Counted from the first letter of the stretch, positions 35,914 through 45,024 are shown. The stretch: 64,000 nucleotides of DNA from CAYSPG01 sp964432885 (GCA_964432885.1 CAYSPG010000006.1:133994-197993); one strand, 5' to 3'. Notes: generated from the sequence alone by a model not told the origin. Translations and numbers: made by a program.

Positions 35914-35992
35914 AGTGAAGAGTTCAAGGTTCAACGTTCATCGCTCAAGATTGTCAACAAACTCACAATTCACTATTGACCATTCACAGTCC
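35914..35992. repeat. Low-complexity phrase repeat between dnaX and the deiminase gene
   Basis: The convergent spacer is made of iterated phrases (GTTCAAGG / TTCAACG / TTCATCGCTCAAG, then CACAATTCACTATTGACC / ATTCACAG). No terminator hairpin is evident. It resembles the phrase arrays at 20866-20894 and 40977-41034. Confidence 0.45.
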
Positions 35993-37732
35993 TTACCTCA
36001 CCATTATTTTTTGAGTAACCAATTCACTTTCCGTTTTGCAGTTTATAAGATAAACACCCTTTGCAAATTGCGATGCATCAAAAAATAATTTATGCATTTG
36101 TGATTTAAGTGTTCCGCTAAAAATTTCTTTTACTGTGCGGCCTGTAACATCGGTTAATGTGATGGTTGCATTGCCGTTAGCATTTTTTATTTCAATACAA
36201 GTAATGCTTCGAGCAGGATTTGGAAAAACATTTATGTTTAAATCGCTGTGCACATTTTCGGTTGTAGCAATTCCTGTTGTACCAAGTACTTTAAATTTCC
36301 AGTACCCTGCCGGTGCAGGCATAGGCCGAGCCTGTTGCTTGCCCGATACTGCCTGTGCATGCACGTAATAATAAATGGTGGTGCCAACAGCCTGCGGAGG
36401 TATGGCAGCAGCAAAATAACCAGGTGAACCAATAACGGCATTCATAGAAACAGCCGCGTAAGGCAATGTGGTATCGGCACGCCAATACATGGTTGCAGTT
36501 TGAATTCCTGTGCGGTGCTTCATTAGTGCAACCACCTGGTAAGGAGTAGTTGTATTATACGTGTCTTGTAACTTTTGATGTGAAATTAATAACGGGTCGC
36601 TGGTGCCAAGTTCTTTGGTTATGCAATGCAATGCGCCAAGTGCTGGTATACTTGCATTTGAATTTATACCCACCACATTGTAACCAGGCAATGCCTCTTT
36701 GTAAATGTTTAAAGCAACAGTGTCTTCAGCAATATTGTAGATGGGAACAATTAATGTTTTATTTATAAACGATGCATTGGTGTATGTTAAATAATCGCCA
36801 CCTGTGCTAGGGTAAGCACCGTTATCATCGGGCATTGGCATACGTATAACATTATACGGTGTGCCATACACCGAATTAAAATTATTTAAAATGTATTGCA
36901 GGTTGGCTTCTATTTGCGGGCCGTCAGAAATTCCCTGCGGATATTCTCCCATCACTAATGTTTCTTCATCAATAAGTTTCATGTGCATGTCAATGTGATG
37001 AATGTTATCGTAAGGCAATGTTGGCATTTTTATATAGCGGTTTATGCCCATAAACTTGCTCATGATGGTGTCAATTTGTGCAGTGGTTTGTCCAGGATTT
37101 TCGTTTATAGTAAGATTGGAAGAAAAGCCGGTGCCAAAACCATCGCACATAAAATTTCCGCCTGTATGAATTAAATCCCAAGGCGAAGTGGTGGTTTCGT
37201 AAAACGGTGTGTTTAGTTGTGTGGCTACATGACCCGGTATGGCATCATCCAAAGGGCGAGGGCGGTTGTAAATCCAGTCAACAGTAATTAATGTATCCAC
37301 ATCATTGGTGTAAGCGCTCCACGGGCCGTAGTCTCGGCTCCATACCGAATTGTAAGGCACATTCATAAACGTTACGTTTACGGTATCAATGCCATTGCTG
37401 GCAAGATAATTTGTAACGCTTGTTGGGTTATTGGTAACTATATACACCCTGCATTCGGTTTTTGCAGCGCGTACAATTTCTTTTAACATGCTTTGATAGG
37501 TTGTCCATGTAATCAGCAGTCCTTGTAATTCTTCCCACTCGCCAATGGTGCGCACGGGCGATGATGGTGGTGTGGTGATGGATGATAAAGATGATGCACC
37601 GCGCGATTGCAAATACGATGGCATTAGCAACTGCTCGGCTGCTGTTATAGTGTGTGGTAAGTTTTGTTGCGCAACGGCTGTTGACATAATCACCATTGCA
37701 AATGCTGAAATAAGTAATGTTTTAGCGTTCAT
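35993..37732 (-). CDS. Secreted PPAD-like peptidylarginine/agmatine deiminase with T9SS tail
   Basis: 579 residues from ATG 37730-37732 (signal MNAKTLLISAFAMVIMSTAVAQ); an ATG nine codons earlier breaks the signal. The deiminase domain spans about 60-385: GEWEELQGLLITW, SRDYGPW with Asp134, HHIDMH with His246 and Asp248, Asn319 in TYTNASF, and the nucleophile Cys370 in LHCITKE. An Ig-like domain follows (about 400-490), then a type A T9SS sorting domain (NVFPNPARSITCIEIKN...VTQKIMVR). Signal, deiminase, Ig-like domain and sorting tail in this order is the layout of Porphyromonas PPAD, which citrullinates peptides outside the cell. Whether the substrate here is peptidyl-arginine or agmatine cannot be decided from motifs. 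Confidence 0.88.
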   Translation of the reverse strand: MNAKTLLISAFAMVIMSTAVAQQNLPHTITAAEQLLMPSYLQSRGASSLSSITTPPSSPVRTIGEWEELQGLLITWTTYQSMLKEIVRAAKTECRVYIVTNNPTSVTNYLASNGIDTVNVTFMNVPYNSVWSRDYGPWSAYTNDVDTLITVDWIYNRPRPLDDAIPGHVATQLNTPFYETTTSPWDLIHTGGNFMCDGFGTGFSSNLTINENPGQTTAQIDTIMSKFMGINRYIKMPTLPYDNIHHIDMHMKLIDEETLVMGEYPQGISDGPQIEANLQYILNNFNSVYGTPYNVIRMPMPDDNGAYPSTGGDYLTYTNASFINKTLIVPIYNIAEDTVALNIYKEALPGYNVVGINSNASIPALGALHCITKELGTSDPLLISHQKLQDTYNTTTPYQVVALMKHRTGIQTATMYWRADTTLPYAAVSMNAVIGSPGYFAAAIPPQAVGTTIYYYVHAQAVSGKQQARPMPAPAGYWKFKVLGTTGIATTENVHSDLNINVFPNPARSITCIEIKNANGNATITLTDVTGRTVKEIFSGTLKSQMHKLFFDASQFAKGVYLINCKTESELVTQKIMVR

Positions 37733-37832
37733 ATTAATATCTTTGAAGTAATGTTGCAACGAAAGTACATTATTTAAAAACTGAAATGATTTTTTTTAAC
37801 ATCAATAATTACATCACCGGTTAACACACACC

Positions 37833-39296
37833 ATGCATAAACATCATCACAGCAAATTTCCATATTGGTTTTTGGTGTTGCTTGTTCCTCTTTTTGTTTT
37901 AAATGTAAATTCCTGTTTCGACTGGGGCGATGATTATGCACAATACATGTTGCAGGCAAAGCAAATTGCCACCGGCAAATCAATTACCGAAATTGAAATG
38001 CCCGGCATACAGGTTTACTCACCCGCTTACAGGCCGGTAGGTTTTCCGTTGTTGCTTTCGCCATTTTATTTTTTGTTTAAGCAAAATGCTTTAGGGTACA
38101 TGTATATGATGAGTGCTTTGCTTGCTGCACTGGCAGTTGTTTGTTTTTTGTTTTTGCATTCGTACGCCAATAAATTTATTTCGGCATTGCTTGTGCTGGT
38201 GTTTATATACAATCCGTTAACCATACGTTTAAAAGCCGAAGTACTTGCCGATATTCCTTTTACATTATGTGTTATAAGCGTTTTGTATTTAAGCCATCAT
38301 CATAAAAAATGGTTTACGCTTTTACTGGTTTTGGTTGCCATGTTGTTAAAAAATGCAGGCTTGGTTTTGTGGCTTGGTTTGCTTTTGTATGAAATAAAAA
38401 AAATAATATTCGCACACAATCATACCAAACATCATAAGCCCGATTATTTATTTTTGGTTTACACAGCACTTGTTCCTGCTTTGTATTTTTTAATCAATCA
38501 TGTGCTGTTTAAAATTCCGGTGGCAAACGAGGTGTGGTATAAAGATTTGTTTTTTAATAAAGAAATTATGGCTACCGTAAAAACCAACTGCAGTTATTAC
38601 TACAAAGTTTTTTCTGTTGCGTTTGAGCAGGAAGTGCCTATGTGGCTAAATGCAGTAATAAAAATTTTTCTCACCGTTTTTATCCTTACCGGAATAATTT
38701 CAAAATGGAAAGAACGAATGGGCGCAGGCGATTTTGTTTTTATTGTTTATGTACTGATGATACTTGCATATCCTTATCATAAGGGTGGTTATCGGTTTAT
38801 TTTTCCGGTAATGCCTCTGTTGCTTTTGTATTTATATAGTGGTATGAATTTTTATTTTTCGCGCTTAAAGTCGTTTCGTGTTTTTCCGGTGGCAGTGTTT
38901 TTACTGCTTGTGCTTTTATCATATACCATAAATTTAGTTGAGCTTAGCAAAAATAACTGCACCACAATAGCCGGCCCACACCAAGCTGATTTTACAGATG
39001 TAGTTTATCATTACAAAAAAAACTGCGCTGCCAATGATGTTGTATTGTTTGCACGGCCATGGGCATTAAAATATTTTGGCAACGTACAGGCATCACCTGT
39101 TATAAATCAATGGTCGGTGGCCCAATTTAAAAACCATATTAGTTTTTACCGAATAAAATATGTGCTTGCCTGCACAAACAAGCATCACGAACTTTATCAA
39201 AAAGGGCTTATAGATTTTTTAGAAACTGAACCAAGTAAAAAAGTGGTGTGGCAAAATAAAACGTATGCATTGTTTTTACTGGTGCCACCAATTTGA
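37833..39296 (+). CDS. Polytopic membrane glycosyltransferase-like protein (GT-C fold)
   Basis: 487 residues with about ten membrane helices. The first periplasmic loop begins CFDWGDDYAQYMLQAKQIATG, an acidic motif after helix 1 as in GT-C enzymes that use lipid-linked sugars, and the next segment YSPAYRPVGFPLLLSPFYFLF fits ArnT/PMT-like proteins. A soluble C-terminal part (about 375-487) ends in YALFLLVPPI. The acceptor is unknown. It is monocistronic; a 13-bp hairpin spans its stop codon and a bidirectional terminator follows. Confidence 0.75.
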   Translation: MHKHHHSKFPYWFLVLLVPLFVLNVNSCFDWGDDYAQYMLQAKQIATGKSITEIEMPGIQVYSPAYRPVGFPLLLSPFYFLFKQNALGYMYMMSALLAALAVVCFLFLHSYANKFISALLVLVFIYNPLTIRLKAEVLADIPFTLCVISVLYLSHHHKKWFTLLLVLVAMLLKNAGLVLWLGLLLYEIKKIIFAHNHTKHHKPDYLFLVYTALVPALYFLINHVLFKIPVANEVWYKDLFFNKEIMATVKTNCSYYYKVFSVAFEQEVPMWLNAVIKIFLTVFILTGIISKWKERMGAGDFVFIVYVLMILAYPYHKGGYRFIFPVMPLLLLYLYSGMNFYFSRLKSFRVFPVAVFLLLVLLSYTINLVELSKNNCTTIAGPHQADFTDVVYHYKKNCAANDVVLFARPWALKYFGNVQASPVINQWSVAQFKNHISFYRIKYVLACTNKHHELYQKGLIDFLETEPSKKVVWQNKTYALFLLVPPI

Positions 39297-39310
39297 GTGG
39301 TGGCACCAGT
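39278..39310 (+). repeat. Perfect 13-bp hairpin spanning the stop codon of the GT-C gene
   Basis: ACTGGTGCCACCA (39278-39290) is perfectly complementary to TGGTGGCACCAGT (39298-39310) across a 7-nt loop that contains the TGA stop. It lacks a T run, so it looks like an mRNA 3'-end stabilising or attenuating structure rather than a terminator. Confidence 0.65.
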
Positions 39311-39322
39311 ATCTGTAGCGCA

Positions 39323-39356
39323 AAAAAAAGGCCGCCTTTTTGAGGCAGCCTTTTTA
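39323..39356. terminator. Bidirectional intrinsic terminator
   Basis: AAAAAGGC-C-GCCT pairs with AGGC-A-GCCTTTTT (one mismatch) around a short loop, flanked by A and T runs. It serves the GT-C gene and the convergent outer-membrane protein gene. Confidence 0.8.
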
Positions 39357-39377
39357 TAAAAATTTTGTTTGCAATTA

Positions 39378-40145
39378 TTATTTCATTGGGATGGTATATA
39401 CCACGCCTAAGAATATTCCGCCAAGGATTCGATGAGTGGGCTGGTAGTCAAAATCCTTTGAAATATCTGCATCCTCAAAGTGAGACGCAGCGGCAATGGG
39501 TATAAAATCCAGATCGGCATCATCATATTCGTCTCCAAGTTCATCTTCATCAAATTCCTTAGTTGCATTTCCCATATAGCTAAGACGTAATCCGGCACTA
39601 ATAGTAAATTGGTCGCCTGCTTTTATATCAACACCAAATCCAATAACCACGCCCACGGTAACAGGTTTATACAAAAACTTTACATCGCCTTCTTCCTTTT
39701 CATCATCAAACAACGAAGACGAAGGGCTAAATTCGTAGGTTTCGGTGGCCTTTGTTAAAAAACTAAACTGAGGTCCAAATTCAAAATATGCCCCCTTCTC
39801 ATTACCACCAAGCCTTAATGTAAGTGGAACATCCATGTAACGCAGCATAACTTTTCCATCGTAGGTTCCTACATTTTCAAAATCACCTGTGTATTTCTGA
39901 TTATGACCGCTTCTCATAATCCCCAAACCTAACCCCACATTCTCATTAAAATAAAACTGCGTGTTTAATCCAAAATTGCCGCCCCAGGTGATGGCAACAT
40001 CTAATTCGTCATCGGCATCCGAAACGTTTTTGTTAATTAACCAGGTAGAGTTAAAGGCTCCACCTAAACCTACTTTAAATGCTTTTTGTGCAAACAGGGT
40101 AGTGGTTGCAGCAATTAGAGCCATGCTCAGAATAATTTTCTTCAT
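39378..40145 (-). CDS. Outer-membrane beta-barrel protein (PorT-like)
   Basis: 255 residues, signal peptide MKKIILSMALIAATTTLFAQ. The rest alternates strands with aromatic ends (FKVGLGGAFNSTWLIN, VAITWGGNFGLNTQFYFNENVGLGLGI, VMLRYMDVPLTLRLGG, AYFEFGPQFSFLT), the pattern of eight-stranded outer-membrane barrels of the PorT/OMP_b-brl_2 kind. Acidic loops (DDEKEEGD, DEDELGDEYDDADLD) face outward. It ends HRILGGIFLGVVYTIPMK. Role unknown; such barrels are common in the phylum. Confidence 0.85.
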   Translation of the reverse strand: MKKIILSMALIAATTTLFAQKAFKVGLGGAFNSTWLINKNVSDADDELDVAITWGGNFGLNTQFYFNENVGLGLGIMRSGHNQKYTGDFENVGTYDGKVMLRYMDVPLTLRLGGNEKGAYFEFGPQFSFLTKATETYEFSPSSSLFDDEKEEGDVKFLYKPVTVGVVIGFGVDIKAGDQFTISAGLRLSYMGNATKEFDEDELGDEYDDADLDFIPIAAASHFEDADISKDFDYQPTHRILGGIFLGVVYTIPMK

Positions 40146-40220
40146 GTGATTTTTGTTTAGTTATATTTGACGGCAAAAATAGAAGTAAATCATTTCGTCC
40201 AAAATTATTTTGTTACCATT

Positions 40221-40964
40221 ATGATGTTGAAAAATAAAATTGCTTTGGTTACAGGTGCTTCGCGCGGCATAGGCCGTGGTATTGCTTTAATGCTTGCCCA
40301 TGAGGGCGCATCGGTTGCATTTACTTTTCTTTCATCTCCCGATAAGGCAATAGAACTGGAAAACGAATTAAAAGCCAAAGGCGTAAAAGCGAAAGGCTAT
40401 CAAAGCAATGCTGCCGACTTTACCGCTGCCGAAAAACTGATAAATGATGTGGTGGCAGAATTTGGCACGATTGATATTTTGGTTAACAATGCCGGTATTA
40501 CCCGCGACAATTTATTAATGCGAATGACAGAGCAACAATTTGACGAAGTGGTAAACACCAATCTTAAATCGGCATTTAATACCACCAAGCATATTCAGCG
40601 TACAATGCTTAAACAAAAGTCGGGTAGTATTATAAATATAACTTCAGTTGTTGGTGCAAAAGGAAATGCGGGGCAGGCAAATTATGCTGCTTCAAAAGCC
40701 GGAATAATTGGTTTTACAAAATCGGTTGCATTAGAACTTGGGTCAAGAAATATCAGATGCAATGCCATTGCACCCGGTTTTATAGAAACTGAAATGACAG
40801 CAGCACTTGACGAAGCAACAGTAAAAGGATGGGCCGAAGCCATACCAATGAAACGTGCCGGAACCGTAAATGACATTGCAAATGCAGTTGTTTTTTTAGC
40901 AAGTGATATGAGTACTTACATTACAGGGCAAGTGCTGCATGTAAACGGAGGAATGTACACGTAA
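40221..40964 (+). CDS. fabG: 3-oxoacyl-ACP reductase
   Basis: 247 residues from ATG 40221 (a second ATG follows directly); the longer in-frame opening at 40167 crosses the promoter box TTATTTTG (40205-40212). The short-chain dehydrogenase features are complete: NADPH loop TGASRGIGRG, NNAG at 89-92, catalytic Ser142, Tyr155 and Lys159 in ITSVVGAKGNAGQANYAASKAG, and the C-terminal ITGQVLHVNGGM. It reduces 3-oxoacyl-ACP in fatty acid synthesis. It is divergent from the outer-membrane barrel gene. Confidence 0.93.
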   Translation: MMLKNKIALVTGASRGIGRGIALMLAHEGASVAFTFLSSPDKAIELENELKAKGVKAKGYQSNAADFTAAEKLINDVVAEFGTIDILVNNAGITRDNLLMRMTEQQFDEVVNTNLKSAFNTTKHIQRTMLKQKSGSIINITSVVGAKGNAGQANYAASKAGIIGFTKSVALELGSRNIRCNAIAPGFIETEMTAALDEATVKGWAEAIPMKRAGTVNDIANAVVFLASDMSTYITGQVLHVNGGMYT

Positions 40965-40976
40965 ACAAAGTTTGTG

Positions 40977-41034
40977 GTTTGAAGTTTAAAGTCTAAAGTT
41001 TAAACTTCAAACTTTAAACTTCAAACTTTAAACT
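40977..41034. repeat. Palindromic phrase array GTTTGAAGTTTAAA / TTTAAACTTCAAAC
   Basis: After fabG, a 14-bp perfect inverted repeat (40977-40990 with 40999-41012, 8-nt loop) runs on into further AAACTTCAAACTTTAAACT phrases. The same words occur inside the C-terminal coding part of two kelch genes (59888-60075 and 61649-61836). Confidence 0.6.
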
Positions 41035-41045
41035 CTTTTTTTCCT

Positions 41046-41348
41046 ATGGACAGATTAACCACCCGCGAATCGCGATACACAAAATACAGTTATCTGCTTT
41101 TTATATGCGGAATAATTTTTATGCCCATTATGGTAATGAACTTTTATCATGATACACGCGGAACAGAAAATATTCCTGCTTATATTTTTTCAGCACTATC
41201 ATCAGCACTGGCTGCTATTTTATTATACAGCGTGCGCATACGTATGAACTTTACACTTAAGTTTTGGATTTTCCTTATCTCGTTAATCATTATCAATTCA
41301 TTGTTGTGGGTGGTATTTTGTGAGGGCACTTTTATTTATAGGGATTAA
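41046..41348 (+). CDS. Small integral membrane protein, unknown
   Basis: 100 residues with three or four hydrophobic helices (YLLFICGIIFMPIMVMNFY, IPAYIFSALSSALAAILLY, FWIFLISLIIINSLLWVVF). No motif is recognised. It lies between phrase arrays and upstream of queE on the same strand; with a 72-bp gap, co-transcription is possible. Confidence 0.7.
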   Translation: MDRLTTRESRYTKYSYLLFICGIIFMPIMVMNFYHDTRGTENIPAYIFSALSSALAAILLYSVRIRMNFTLKFWIFLISLIIINSLLWVVFCEGTFIYRD

Positions 41349-41420
41349 GAAATAATTTGTTGTTTGTTGTTTGAGGTTTTAAAACTAATCAACAAAAATT
41401 TCAAAAAAGATTAACACCTA

Positions 41421-42050
41421 ATGCCAACATCAAACCACAAACCACAAACCACAAACCTCTTACCTGTTATGGAACATTTCTACACCATACAAGGCGAGGG
41501 GTACAATACCGGCAAAGCGGCTTTTTTTATTCGCCTTGGCGGATGCGATGTGGGTTGTGTGTGGTGTGATGTTAAAGAATCGTGGAATGCACAGGCTCAT
41601 CCAAAAATCAGCGTAAGCAATTTAATTTCGGAAGCAAAAAAAAATAAAGCAAAAAATATTGTTGTTACCGGTGGCGAACCGTGTATGTATGATTTAACGG
41701 TTTTGTGTGGGGACTTTAAAAAAAATAAATTTAATGTGTGGCTCGAAACTTCGGGCGCTTATAAAATAAAAGGAACGTTTGATTGGATTTGTGTATCTCC
41801 AAAAAAATTTAAAGCACCATTAAAAGAAAGTTTGAAAAAAGCAGATGAATTAAAAGTGGTGGTGTTTAACAAAAGTGATTTTGAATGGGCTGAACAAAAT
41901 CAGAAGTACACCAAAAAAAATTGCCAACTGTTTTTACAACCTGAATATGGAAGGTTTGATAAAGTAATGCCACTGATTATTGATTATGTAAAACAAAATC
42001 CTGAGTGGCAAATATCGTTGCAAACGCATAAAATTTTGAGTATTCGTTAA
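41421..42050 (+). CDS. queE: 7-carboxy-7-deazaguanine synthase (radical SAM)
   Basis: 209 residues. It makes CDG from carboxytetrahydropterin in queuosine biosynthesis. The Fe-S cluster site is C42-x3-C46-x2-C49 in GGCDVGCVWCD, the CX3CX2C arrangement, preceded by the family block LPVMEHFYTIQGEGYNTGKAAFFIRL; TGGEPCMYD binds SAM. The first 13 residues are encoded by a 7-bp repeat array (CACAAAC units, 41431-41457), so the N-terminus is unusual. Met17 at 41469 is an alternative start but would cut into the conserved LPVME. Confidence 0.9.
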   Translation: MPTSNHKPQTTNLLPVMEHFYTIQGEGYNTGKAAFFIRLGGCDVGCVWCDVKESWNAQAHPKISVSNLISEAKKNKAKNIVVTGGEPCMYDLTVLCGDFKKNKFNVWLETSGAYKIKGTFDWICVSPKKFKAPLKESLKKADELKVVVFNKSDFEWAEQNQKYTKKNCQLFLQPEYGRFDKVMPLIIDYVKQNPEWQISLQTHKILSIR

Positions 42051-42128
42051 GGACTGATAAGATAGCGTAATCAGATTTTTTTGTTTTTCTCAAAAATTGT
42101 TGGTTAGTTTTACAAAAACAAACCCAAT

Positions 42129-42351
42129 ATGCTAAACACATTATTAATGATTTTAAAAATTGTTTAATCCTGGAAACTCAACCACTGAATCGGCCGGCAA
42201 AGTACTTGCAGTTAATGGCAGTGGCGATGTAATTTTAGTGGATGATGTGGGTGATGGCAATGAAGAAAAAATTGCCATTCTCGAAAATAAAATAACACAA
42301 CTTATATTACGGCTTGATGCTGTTGAAAAACTGTTGGCTATGAAAAATTAA
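42129..42351 (+). pseudogene. Internally deleted relic of a fibre-protein gene
   Basis: A short start (ATG 42129, MLNTLLMILKIV then stop) is followed out of frame by the last 60 residues of the 43390-44988 protein (GNSTTESAGKVLAV...GDVILVDDVGDG...LENKITQLILRLDAVEKLLAMKN). A decayed copy of the promoter region of 42415 lies upstream at about 42079-42125. Deletion of the middle of an ancestral fibre gene explains the structure. Confidence 0.75.
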
Positions 42352-42387
42352 TTGCCTTCATTTTTGTTTTTCTCAAAAATTGTTTTA

Positions 42388-42395
42388 TACTTTTA
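42388..42395 (+). promoter_or_regulatory. Probable -7 box, first copy of a duplicated promoter
   Basis: TACTTTTA (one mismatch to TAnnTTTG), with TTTG 21 bp upstream as -33 element. The whole segment from the stop of the preceding gene to the ATG is nearly identical to 44989-45052. Confidence 0.45.
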
Positions 42396-42414
42396 CGGTA
42401 AACAAAAAACAGCG

Positions 42415-43377
42415 ATGAAACAAACAATTACATTATTTTTCCTGCTTTTTTGCAAAGTTTGTTTTGCACAAATTAATTTAGTGCCTAACCCTAGTTTTGA
42501 GGATACGGTTTCGTGTCCTAATGCTAATGCCCAAGTTTACAAGGCAAAATATTGGCATATATTGGATAATACGCCTGACTATTTTCATGAATGTTGCGTT
42601 GTCCCAAATTTCTCTATTCCGAACAATCAATTTACTTATCAATACGCTGCCACGGGAGACGCATATTGCGGACTTTATACTTGGTGGGGTAATGGATTTT
42701 ACAGAGAAATTATTGGTTCTTTCTTGATAGCACCTTTGATATTGCAAACAAAATATTATTTGAATTTTAAAGTCAATTTTGCAACAAAACCTCCTCCAAC
42801 ATTCTCAACCCTAGCAACAAATAAAATAGGAATGTTGTTATCAACCGTTGATTATTTATCTAATCCCCCACCCTATAATAATTTTGCACATCTGTATGCA
42901 GATAGTATTATAACAGACACCGTTAATTGGATTACAATAAGAGGATCATTAATTGCCGATTCTGCTTACTCTTTTATTTCCATTGGAAATTTTTTTGATA
43001 ATGCCAATACAGATACGTTGCAATATTATGGTTCACCAGTGGGTGCAGCATATTATGTTGTTGATGATATTTGTTTATCAACAGACTCCATGTATTGTGA
43101 AACCTGGACTGGAATTCCTGAAGATGTAATTAAAGAAAATATAAAAATAATTCCTAATCCAGCAATTGATAATTTAGAAGTTGAAAATATTCCATATGGA
43201 TGTAAGGAAATTTTACTGTATGATGTTGCATTAAAGGTGTTAAAAAGGATTTCAATAAACCGAAATTTTAAAATCATTACTGATATTTCAAATTTTAAAG
43301 AAGGAATATATTCAATACTATTTATAAAAAAAGATAATTCTTATGTATTAAAAAAATTTATTAAGTTAAACAATTAA
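42415..43377 (+). CDS. Secreted NLVPNPSFEDT-domain protein with T9SS sorting tail (pair A)
   Basis: 320 residues from ATG 42415 (signal MKQTITLFFLLFCKVCFAQ); the open frame before it is promoter. The N-terminal domain begins INLVPNPSFEDTVSCP and continues with W, PDYF and AxxGDAYCGLY and NKIGMLLSTV motifs, resembling the carbohydrate-binding-like sandwich found at the front of some Bacteroidota OmpA proteins. Residues about 245-320 are a T9SS sorting domain (IKIIPNPAIDNLEV...GIYSILFIKK). It precedes the fibre-like gene by 12 bp; the pairing recurs twice downstream. Confidence 0.85.
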   Translation: MKQTITLFFLLFCKVCFAQINLVPNPSFEDTVSCPNANAQVYKAKYWHILDNTPDYFHECCVVPNFSIPNNQFTYQYAATGDAYCGLYTWWGNGFYREIIGSFLIAPLILQTKYYLNFKVNFATKPPPTFSTLATNKIGMLLSTVDYLSNPPPYNNFAHLYADSIITDTVNWITIRGSLIADSAYSFISIGNFFDNANTDTLQYYGSPVGAAYYVVDDICLSTDSMYCETWTGIPEDVIKENIKIIPNPAIDNLEVENIPYGCKEILLYDVALKVLKRISINRNFKIITDISNFKEGIYSILFIKKDNSYVLKKFIKLNN

Positions 43378-43389
43378 TATCATTTCAAT

Positions 43390-44988
43390 ATGAAAAAGCA
43401 AATTTTATTATTCGTATTGGTTTCATTGATTGAAATCAGGTTTGTTAATGCTCAATTCTGTCCGCCAAATCCTCCATGGTGTACACAAGGAAATAATATT
43501 GGAGCAACAGAATGGCTTGGTGGTGATAATTTGAGTACAATACCCCTAAACATTAAAAATGAAACCTCCCAACCCATCCACTTCTACACCAATGCCGGAA
43601 CGGGCACCTTTAACAATATAAAAATGAGCATCCTTAGCCGCACCATAAACGGGCTTGAACGTGCTGGCTTGGCAATACATGAAAACGCTTATGCTGTACC
43701 TATTACTTTTCCGCGTAGCATACTGCACCTTGGCGAAGATTATTTTACAAGCGGCATTGCCGGTTGGCGCACCTGGATGGATGTGGGTACCTTTAGCGGG
43801 CTGCAAACTGATTTTGCTTTTTTTGGCATTATGCCTTTTGATGGCGACACCACCTATAATCAACAAGACCATAATGATGCTGTAATTGCATGGGGTGATA
43901 ATCTTAATGGTGCAGATGGAGCGGACAATTTAAGATTTATTTTTTCGGCACCTATGACTCAATCGGCTAACGATTGGCAAACGCAATACTCATCACTTGA
44001 AGTAGCCCGTTTTTCACCTTGGGGCCGCATGGGCATTGGCAATTTTACGGGCAATGCATGGGGAGGGGGCTCTGGTGTGCAACCACTAAGAAGGTTAGAA
44101 ATATATGATGAGTCATTAAATATGACACTTACCCCCGCCCCCCAACTACGCCTCACCTTTACACCCGATGCCAATGTAAACCTTGGCATAAACACCGATT
44201 TTCAAACCACGGCACTAGGCAATATGCTTATTACCCCACAAAACTTTGGTGCGGTTATGAATGCAGGAATCGGTAATTTTATAGCATCCGGTGTTGAGCC
44301 AGTTAGAAGAATGGAGTTGTTAGACGAAGGACAACAACTGCCACAACTGCGATTAACTTTTTTACAAGACCCAAATCCGGCCTTAGGCCAACATGCCGAT
44401 TTTCAAAGTACACCACGTGGCAATTTAACCATAGTAACCGAAAATAATGGAATGATTGCATACACCGGCATTGGCGATTTTTTATTGTTTGGAAATGAAC
44501 CTAAAAGAAGACTTGATATTTATGACCAAGGTGAGCGGAGTCCACAGTTGCGTTTAACCTATACTGCCGACCCTATTATTAGTAATGGAATTTGGACAGA
44601 TTTTGAAGCCCTAAGTACCGGTGACCTTATCATTCATCCAAGTTTTCAAAGCGGAGCCGGTAATCCGGTAAACGGACGGGTTGGAATAAACACCATTACT
44701 CCTCCGGCTAATACGTTAGAAATAAATTCAAACAATGCTTACGTTGCAGGTGCAATAGGTTTTAGTGGCCTTCGATTTACCGATATGCGTTCGGGCTCAT
44801 CAAGTTCAGGAAACTCAACCACTGCATCGGCCGGCAAAGTACTTGCAGTTGATGGCAGTGGCGATGTAATATTAGTAAATGATGTGGGTGGTGGCAGCGA
44901 AGAAAAAATAACCTTGCTCGAAAATAAAATAGCACAACTTACATTACGGCTTGATGCTATTGAAAAATTATTGGCTATGAAAAATTAA
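43390..44988 (+). CDS. Secreted fibre-like repeat protein with C-terminal coiled coil (pair A)
   Basis: 532 residues, signal MKKQILLFVLVSLIEIRFVNAQ. The centre has three similar blocks (RRLEIYDE...PQLRLTFTPD, RRMELLDEGQQLPQLRLTFLQD, RRLDIYDQGERSPQLRLTYTAD), each about 80 residues and followed by a GIGNF- or GIGDF-type turn. The end is GSGDVILVNDVGGGSEEK and a short coiled coil (ITLLENKIAQLTLRLDAIEKLLAMKN), as in trimeric tail-fibre-like proteins. There is no T9SS sorting domain, so export route and anchoring are open questions. It lies 12 bp after its NLVPNPSF partner. Confidence 0.8.
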   Translation: MKKQILLFVLVSLIEIRFVNAQFCPPNPPWCTQGNNIGATEWLGGDNLSTIPLNIKNETSQPIHFYTNAGTGTFNNIKMSILSRTINGLERAGLAIHENAYAVPITFPRSILHLGEDYFTSGIAGWRTWMDVGTFSGLQTDFAFFGIMPFDGDTTYNQQDHNDAVIAWGDNLNGADGADNLRFIFSAPMTQSANDWQTQYSSLEVARFSPWGRMGIGNFTGNAWGGGSGVQPLRRLEIYDESLNMTLTPAPQLRLTFTPDANVNLGINTDFQTTALGNMLITPQNFGAVMNAGIGNFIASGVEPVRRMELLDEGQQLPQLRLTFLQDPNPALGQHADFQSTPRGNLTIVTENNGMIAYTGIGDFLLFGNEPKRRLDIYDQGERSPQLRLTYTADPIISNGIWTDFEALSTGDLIIHPSFQSGAGNPVNGRVGINTITPPANTLEINSNNAYVAGAIGFSGLRFTDMRSGSSSSGNSTTASAGKVLAVDGSGDVILVNDVGGGSEEKITLLENKIAQLTLRLDAIEKLLAMKN

Positions 44989-45024
44989 TTGCCTTCGTTT
45001 TTGTTTTTCTCAAAAATTGTTTTA

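Noticed and set aside
42160..42351. A 63-residue gene starting at TTG 42160
   Set aside because: It is only the C-terminal tail of a fibre gene preceded by an out-of-frame start; annotated as pseudogene.
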